Shown here: positions 59,211 through 64,000 of the stretch, in pieces
How the letters are laid out: each line of letters opens with the position of its first letter
How positions within the stretch are numbered: the first letter of the stretch is position 1
NCBI RefSeq assembly: GCF_023278085.1
Contig: NZ_CP066265.1
Location: forward strand, 5,032,501-5,096,500
DNA: 64,000 nucleotides
Direction: 5' to 3'
DNA from: Pseudomonas syringae
Lineage (GTDB): Bacteria; Pseudomonadota; Gammaproteobacteria; Pseudomonadales; Pseudomonadaceae
The notes under the pieces: model-generated
What the model saw: only the letters and a program-made list of their open reading frames with translations
Told to the model about the DNA's origin: nothing
Database searches by the model: none
Made by a program: the position numbers and the translations under genes

Positions 59211-59593
59211 TGGACATCCCGGAAGATCTGACCCATAGCGCCTATTTCAAGATGCTCGGCTGCGAGCTGCGGCGTCTGGACGAAGGCGTGGCCGAAGTCG
59301 CGCTGCCGCTGGAGGCGCACCTGCGCAATCGCGGCAATGTGATGCACGGCGGGGCGATCTTCAGCCTGGTCGATATCGCTATGGGGCTGGCCTGTTCCAG
59401 CTCCCACGGTTTCGACCAGCGCAGCGTGACCATCGAGTGCAAGATCAACTATGTGCGTGGCGTGTCCGAGGGCGAGGTTGTGTGTATCGCCAAGGTGCTG
59501 CATGCGGGCCGCAGGACGCTGGTCGTCGAGGCGGAAGTCGTCCAGGGCGATAAACTTGTTGCAAAGGCTCAGGGCACATTTGCTGTTCTCTAG
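59210..59593 (+). CDS. PaaI-family hotdog thioesterase
   Basis: This 127-residue hotdog-fold enzyme probably hydrolyses acyl-CoA. The family motif NRGNVMHGGAIFSLVDIAMGLA (residues about 39-60) has the catalytic His-Gly-Gly and Asp. The rest is one hotdog domain (VTIECKINYVRGVSEGEV). ATG 59210 overlaps the tex stop by one base, so it is co-expressed with tex, an association with no obvious functional reason. Substrate is unknown. Confidence 0.88.
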   Translation: MDIPEDLTHSAYFKMLGCELRRLDEGVAEVALPLEAHLRNRGNVMHGGAIFSLVDIAMGLACSSSHGFDQRSVTIECKINYVRGVSEGEVVCIAKVLHAGRRTLVVEAEVVQGDKLVAKAQGTFAVL

Positions 59594-59651
59594 ACGTCTA
59601 TAAAGGCTGATAAACGCAATCGCTGTGAACAGAACCTAGCCGTATCGACAT

Positions 59652-59701
59652 CATTTGGGTTAATTTCGGCACCATTAGCGTGGTGCCGAGTCCATTTGGG
59701 T
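59652..59701. other. hairpin flanked by 9-bp direct repeats upstream of gshA
   Basis: TCGGCACCA (59666-59674) pairs perfectly with TGGTGCCGA (59681-59689). The direct repeat CATTTGGGT flanks it at 59652-59660 and 59693-59701. It may be a thioesterase transcript end, a gshA leader structure or a tiny insertion scar with duplicated target. Confidence 0.5.
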
Positions 59702-59836
59702 GGTACGACGAAGAGCAGTGATTGTGAACAGGCGTTACAGATCCAACCAGGCGACCACGCCAGTTCCTTTCTTCACCCTTGTAGACCGTCAAGTCCACCC
59801 CCATATCGGGGCGACCGATGCGTGAAGGATTACACC

Positions 59837-61429
59837 TTGAGCGAACTTTTGAACCGTCGTCTTGCCCTGCTCGGCGAGCGCAACAACCTCTCTTTGCTGG
59901 AGCAATGCCTGCACGGTATAGAGCGTGAGTGTCTGCGCGTCACTGCAGCGGCAGAACTGGCCCGCACGCCTCATCCACAAGCTCTGGGTGCCGCACTGAC
60001 CAATGGCCAGGTCACCACCGATTATTCCGAATCGCTGCTGGAGTTCATCACACCAGCGCTGAAGAACCCGGCTGAAACCCTCGACAGCCTCGACAAGATC
60101 CATCGCTTCGCCTACAGCAAGCTGGACAACGAGCTGCTGTGGAGCCCGTCGATGCCCTGCCCGCTGCCCGACGAAGAGCACATCCCGATCGCGTATTACG
60201 GCACGTCGAACATCGGCAAGCTCAAGTACGTCTATCGCAAGGGCCTGGCATTGCGTTACGGCAAGACCATGCAGTGCATTGCCGGCATTCACTACAATTT
60301 CTCGTTGCCGGAAGACGCCTGGGCGCTGCTCAAGCAGACCGAAGACTTTGCTGGCGACGCACGGGACTATCAGTCGCATTCCTACATCGCGCTGATCCGT
60401 AATTTCCGTCGTTACAGCTGGCTGCTGATGTACCTGTTCGGTGCTTCACCGGCGCTGGACGCGGGTTTTCTGCGCGGCCGCGAGCATCAGCTGGAGCAAC
60501 ATTTCGACGCCGATACGTTGTATCTGCCCTACGCCACCAGCCTGCGCATGAGCGATCTGGGTTATCAGAGCGATGCCCAGGCTGACCTGACGCCGTGCTA
60601 CAACGATCTGGTCAGTTACACCGACAGCCTGCGCAAGGCCGTGGCCACGCCGTACCAGCCTTACGTCGATGTCGGCACTCATGACCAGAACGGCGAATGG
60701 ATTCAGCTCAACACCAATGTGTTGCAGATCGAAAACGAGTACTACTCCAACATCCGTCCGAAGCGCGTGACCTATAGCGGCGAACGTCCTATTCAGGCGC
60801 TGGTGGCGCGTGGCGTGCAGTACGTCGAAGTACGCTGCCTGGACATCAATCCGTTCCTGCCTACCGGTATCAGCCTGGAGCAGTCGCGCTTCATCGACGC
60901 GTTCGTGCTGTACTGCGCGCTCGAAGAAAGCCCGCAGCTGGCTGGCCACGAGTGTTCGAATGCCAGTTCGAACTTCCTGGCGGTGGTCAAGGAAGGCCGC
61001 CGTCCGGGTCTGAACCTGATGCGCGATAACAGCCCGGTCGAGCTCAAGGCCTGGGCCACCGAGCTGCTGGAGAAAATCACCCCGATTGCCAGGCTGCTCG
61101 ATCAGGCGCAGGGCATCGACGAGCACATCAAGTCGATTGCTGTGCAACAGGCCAAGATCGACGACACCGCCCTGACACCGTCAGCCCAGGTACTGGCGAG
61201 CATGAAAGCGCATGGCGAAGGCTTTACAGCGTTCTCCCTGCGCCAGAGCCAGGTCCACGCCGAATACTTCCGCACCCACCCGCTGAGCGCCGAAGAACAG
61301 GCACACTTCGAAGCCCTGGCCAAAACCTCCATCGAGGAACAGGTCGAGCTGGAAGCAACGGAAGAAGTGGTGGATTTCGACACGTTTGTCGGGTCGTATC
61401 AGGCGAGCATTCTGTCGATCAGTAACTGA
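59837..61429 (+). CDS. gshA: glutamate-cysteine ligase (gamma-glutamylcysteine synthetase)
   Basis: This 530-residue cytoplasmic enzyme performs the first step of glutathione synthesis, joining glutamate and cysteine with ATP. The proteobacterial GshA family is clear from [19 protein letters not shown] near the start, [28 protein letters not shown] and [20 protein letters not shown] choose the TTG start at 59837 because GAAGGA ends 7 nt upstream and the protein then begins [16 protein letters not shown], the known Pseudomonas N-terminus. The frame is open back to 59696 (GTG 59822 possible) but those extra residues are not conserved. Repeats follow the stop. Confidence 0.93.
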   Translation: MSELLNRRLALLGERNNLSLLEQCLHGIERECLRVTAAAELARTPHPQALGAALTNGQVTTDYSESLLEFITPALKNPAETLDSLDKIHRFAYSKLDNELLWSPSMPCPLPDEEHIPIAYYGTSNIGKLKYVYRKGLALRYGKTMQCIAGIHYNFSLPEDAWALLKQTEDFAGDARDYQSHSYIALIRNFRRYSWLLMYLFGASPALDAGFLRGREHQLEQHFDADTLYLPYATSLRMSDLGYQSDAQADLTPCYNDLVSYTDSLRKAVATPYQPYVDVGTHDQNGEWIQLNTNVLQIENEYYSNIRPKRVTYSGERPIQALVARGVQYVEVRCLDINPFLPTGISLEQSRFIDAFVLYCALEESPQLAGHECSNASSNFLAVVKEGRRPGLNLMRDNSPVELKAWATELLEKITPIARLLDQAQGIDEHIKSIAVQQAKIDDTALTPSAQVLASMKAHGEGFTAFSLRQSQVHAEYFRTHPLSAEEQAHFEALAKTSIEEQVELEATEEVVDFDTFVGSYQASILSISN

Positions 61430-61435
61430 TCAGGG

Positions 61436-61625
61436 TGTGACGCAGAGCGTCACGAACTGCATTCCCACGCTGGAGCGTGAGGAACGATCGGTGTATGAAC
61501 TGGAGCGCGAGGAACGATGAGTGTCTGAGCTGGAGCGTGAGGTACGATAGGTGGTCTGGAAAACACCTATCGTACCCACGCTCCGCGTGGGCACGCCGTT
61601 CTGGACGCTCCGCGTCCGCACTTGA
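61436..61625. repeat. palindromic intergenic repeat array (copy E)
   Basis: GTGACGCAGAGCGTCAC, three degenerate CTGGAGCGNGAGGNACGAT units (about 61476, 61500 and 61530), and a closing CGTACCCACGCTCCGCGTGG with GGACGCTCCGCGTCC belong to the same family as copies A-D. A long hairpin GGTACGATAGGTG/CACCTATCGTACC (61541-61553 with 61564-61576) is present. It lies between the convergent gshA and argA and may terminate both. Confidence 0.88.
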
Positions 61626-61627
61626 GC

Positions 61628-62926
61628 TTAAATCGCCTTCTCGAAGATCTTCGAATTTCTCTGGAAGTTGTACAACGACGCACGCGCACTTGGCAGGCGG
61701 TCGACGCTGCTCGGCTCGAAACCGCGCTCACGGAACCAGTGTGCGGTGCGGGTGGTGAGGACGAACAGGGTTTTGAGACCCAGCGCGCGGGCACGGTTTT
61801 CGATGCGCTCCAGCAACTCGTCACCACGCCCGCCGTGACGGTACTCGGGATTTACCGCCAGACACGCCAGCTCGCCCGCCTCTGAATCGGCAATCGGATA
61901 CAGCGCCGCACAGGCAATGATCAAGCCTTCGCGCTCGACCACGCTGAACTGGGTAATCTCGCGCTCCAGCACTTCGCGGGAGCGGCGTACCAGGATGCCC
62001 TGCTCTTCCAGCGGCGTGATCAGGTCCATTAAGCCGCCGACGTCCTCGATGGCCGCTTCACGGACCAGTTCGAATTGCTCCTGCGCCACCAGCGTACCGC
62101 CACCGTCGCGGGTAAACAATTCGGTCAGCAGAGCGCCGTTCTCGGCATAACTGACGATATGGCTGCGCGCCACGCCACCGCGACAGGCTTCGGCCGCCGC
62201 ATCCAGCAATTCCGCCTGATAGTTGCCACCCAGACGCTGCAAGTGTGCAGGCACCTGCTGCGGACGCAGCTCGCGCACCAGTCGGCCCTGTTCGTCCAGC
62301 AACCCGGTTTCGGCACCGAACAGCAACAATTTATCGGCGGCCAGATCAATGGCCGCACGGGTAGCGACGTCTTCGCAGGCCAGATTGAAAATCTCGCCGG
62401 TCGGCGAATAGCCCAGCGGCGACAGCAGCACGATATGGCGTTCATCCAGCAAGCGGTTGATGCCCTTGCGGTCGACCCGACGGACTTCGCCGGTGTGCTG
62501 ATAATCGACGCCTTCCAGTACGCCGATAGGCCGTGCAGTCACCACATTGCCACTGGTCACCCGCAGGCGTGAGCCCTGCATCGGCGAAGCGGCCATATCC
62601 ATCGACAGGCGCGCTTCAATAGAGATGCGCAACTGGCCGACGGCATCGATCACGCATTCCAGGGTTTCGGTGTCGGTGATCCGCAGATCACGGTGGTAAC
62701 GCGGGGTGATCCCGCGCTGGGCCAGGCGGCTTTCGATCTGTGGACGCGAGCCGTGTACCAGCACCAGGCGCACGCCCAGGCTGTGCAGCAGCACCAGGTC
62801 GTGGACGATGTTGCCGAAGTTGGGATGCTCTACGCCATCGCCGGGCAGCATGACGACGAAGGTGCAATCGCGGTGGGCATTGATGTAAGGGGACGCGTGG
62901 CGAAGCCAGTTGACGTATTCGGGCAT
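61628..62926 (-). CDS. argA: amino-acid N-acetyltransferase (N-acetylglutamate synthase)
   Basis: This 432-residue enzyme makes N-acetylglutamate, the first step of arginine synthesis, and is usually feedback-inhibited by arginine. The N-terminal amino-acid-kinase-like domain (HRDCTFVVMLPGDGVEHPNF, LVLVHGSRPQIESRL) binds the regulator. The C-terminal GNAT domain has ACLAVNPEYRHGGRGDELLERIE and LFVLTTRTAHWFRERGF. ATG 62926 (MPEYVNWLRHASPYINAHR) is the family start; the upstream frame to 62974 is not used. It lies just downstream of argE on the same strand with a 126-bp gap. Confidence 0.95.
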   Translation of the reverse strand: MPEYVNWLRHASPYINAHRDCTFVVMLPGDGVEHPNFGNIVHDLVLLHSLGVRLVLVHGSRPQIESRLAQRGITPRYHRDLRITDTETLECVIDAVGQLRISIEARLSMDMAASPMQGSRLRVTSGNVVTARPIGVLEGVDYQHTGEVRRVDRKGINRLLDERHIVLLSPLGYSPTGEIFNLACEDVATRAAIDLAADKLLLFGAETGLLDEQGRLVRELRPQQVPAHLQRLGGNYQAELLDAAAEACRGGVARSHIVSYAENGALLTELFTRDGGGTLVAQEQFELVREAAIEDVGGLMDLITPLEEQGILVRRSREVLEREITQFSVVEREGLIIACAALYPIADSEAGELACLAVNPEYRHGGRGDELLERIENRARALGLKTLFVLTTRTAHWFRERGFEPSSVDRLPSARASLYNFQRNSKIFEKAI

Positions 62927-63052
62927 GACAACAAGAGCCTGTAGATAAAATGGACGAAAAGAAAAAGCACGCACAACGGTGTGGTGGTTATCGTCGGAAC
63001 AGGCTTGGCAACACGCGCACTCTCCTTTTCTTCAACCTGTGTGGGACCTGAC

Positions 63053-64000
63053 TCACTGAGGCGTCAGGCAGTAATGCTCGATCAACTGACGTAACAGACG
63101 CACTGTAGGGTTCAGACGTGACATTTCGAGGTATTCCCCCGGCTGATGCGCGCAGGCGATATCACCCGGGCCGAGCACCAGTGTTTCACAACCAAGGCGC
63201 TGAAGATAAGGCGCTTCGGTGCCGAACGCTACTGCTGCGGCGGTATGACCGGTCAGTCGTTCAGCTACACGCACCAGTTCTGCATCGGCCACCTGTTCGA
63301 ACGGCGCGCACTCGGGAAACAGTGGAGCGTAGTCGATCTGCACCTGATGCAACTCGGCGAGCGGTTGCAGCTTCTGCCGGATCGCGGCACGCAGCACGTC
63401 CGGGTCCATGCCTGGCAGCGGACGCAGGTCGAACTCCAGCGAGCACTGGCCGCAGATGCGGTTCGGGTTGTCGCCGCCATGAATGCAGCCCAGGTTGAGG
63501 GTCGGTTGCGGGACGCTGAATTGTGGATTGCGGTACTCAAGCTGCCACTGTTTGCGCAGGCCCTTGAGCTCGCTGATCGCGTCGTGCATGGCTTCCAGAG
63601 CGCTGTGCCCCAGGCTTGGATCTGAAGAGTGGCCGCTGCGCCCGAGAATATGGATGCGCTCCATCATCACGCCCTTGTGCATGCGGATCGGCTTGAGCCC
63701 GGTCGGCTCGCCGATCACCGCCGCACGGCCCAGCGGGCGGCCAGCCTCTGCCAGCGCACGGGCTCCGGCCATCGAACTTTCTTCATCGCAGGTCGCAAGG
63801 ATCAGCAGCGGCTGCTTGAACGGCTGGTCGAGCAGACCGCGCACCGCCTCGATGATCAGCGCAAAGAAGCCTTTCATGTCGCAGCTGCCCAGCCCGACCC
63901 AACGGCCATCGACTTCGGTCAGCTTCAGCGGGTCGGTTTTCCACAGCGCTTCGTCGAACGGTACGGTGTCGCTGTGCCCCGCCAGCACCAGGCCGCCGGG
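63053..64000 (-). CDS. argE: acetylornithine deacetylase, truncated by window end
   Basis: The visible 315 C-terminal residues belong to the M20 metallopeptidase family, ArgE, which deacetylates N-acetylornithine. The frame runs to base 64000 without a start, so about 70 N-terminal residues lie outside. Metal-site motifs LAGHSDTVPF (His, Asp), GSCDMKGF (Asp), TCDEESSMAGA (Glu) and the C-terminal ACAHQPGEYL are present. Proximity to argA gives two arginine-synthesis genes in the same orientation. A GTG inside the frame (63988) is not the true start because the conserved core begins before it. Confidence 0.94.
   Translation of the reverse strand, partial: PGGLVLAGHSDTVPFDEALWKTDPLKLTEVDGRWVGLGSCDMKGFFALIIEAVRGLLDQPFKQPLLILATCDEESSMAGARALAEAGRPLGRAAVIGEPTGLKPIRMHKGVMMERIHILGRSGHSSDPSLGHSALEAMHDAISELKGLRKQWQLEYRNPQFSVPQPTLNLGCIHGGDNPNRICGQCSLEFDLRPLPGMDPDVLRAAIRQKLQPLAELHQVQIDYAPLFPECAPFEQVADAELVRVAERLTGHTAAAVAFGTEAPYLQRLGCETLVLGPGDIACAHQPGEYLEMSRLNPTVRLLRQLIEHYCLTPQ

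Noticed and set aside
59696..59836. N-terminal extension of gshA to 59696 or GTG 59822
   Set aside because: The extra residues are not like GshA, and the ribosome site fits TTG 59837.

Overview
The window is chromosomal DNA of a fluorescent pseudomonad, most likely the Pseudomonas syringae group. The proteins read as Pseudomonas throughout: rho-trxA, hemB-ppk/ppx, polA-engB-dsbA, kinB-algB, amgR/amgS-type ompR-envZ and gshA-argA-argE. From memory, the gene order follows scattered blocks of the P. aeruginosa chromosome. Intergenic regions carry palindromic repeats of a type seen in P. syringae. The sequence is GC-rich except for a lower-GC bacteriocin island at about 2.3-5.8 kb. No rRNA, tRNA, prophage, CRISPR array or complete insertion sequence was seen.

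Layout. 0-2.2 kb: a MITE-like element, an EVE-domain protein, a FliL-like protein and a quinone oxidoreductase. 2.3-5.8 kb: a colicin E9/pyocin-S-like HNH DNase bacteriocin with its immunity gene, followed by two damaged small genes; the toxin start and both small genes show frame breaks. 5.9-12.5 kb: glpT, chaC, a ferredoxin-type reductase, ubiD, rho and trxA. 12.6-16.5 kb: a FadR/FCD-type regulator divergent from a four-gene polar amino-acid ABC importer, with a TGGT-N3-ACCA operator between them. 16.8-21.5 kb: ppx facing hemB-ppk. 21.8-28.5 kb: dedA, an SOS-box radical SAM gene, a carbonic anhydrase with a SulP transporter, then orphan Cox11 and Sco assembly factors with no aa3 oxidase genes between. 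28.9-33.9 kb: metNIQ and catalase katE. 34-37.9 kb: znuA facing away from zur-znuCB, with a Zur box. 38-43 kb: thrB, a DUF2782 gene, polA, the ErsA-type sRNA behind an AlgU-type promoter, and engB. 43.3-51.9 kb: dsbA, an EEP-family enzyme, a GGDEF diguanylate cyclase, an AmpDh2-like amidase, an inserted yefM-yoeB toxin-antitoxin pair, kinB and algB. 52-54.1 kb: a three-BON-domain periplasmic protein, then small envelope genes behind a sigma-54-like promoter, ending in an Ivy-type lysozyme inhibitor. 54.4-64 kb: envZ, ompR, tex, a thioesterase, gshA, argA and a truncated argE.

How it fits together. Envelope stress and alginate control are prominent: KinB/AlgB, an AlgU-driven ErsA, the OmpR/EnvZ (AmgRS-like) pair, DsbA, an AmpD-family amidase, Ivy and a BON protein. 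Metal and redox homeostasis is covered by Zur/Znu, HemB, KatE, GshA, ChaC and Trx. The most notable observations are: DNA polymerase I has lost all four metal ligands of its proofreading domain; the bacteriocin locus has a broken start and homopolymer frameshifts; Cox11 and Sco persist without their oxidase; and one palindromic repeat family recurs in five intergenic regions, once as a 126-bp tandem array.
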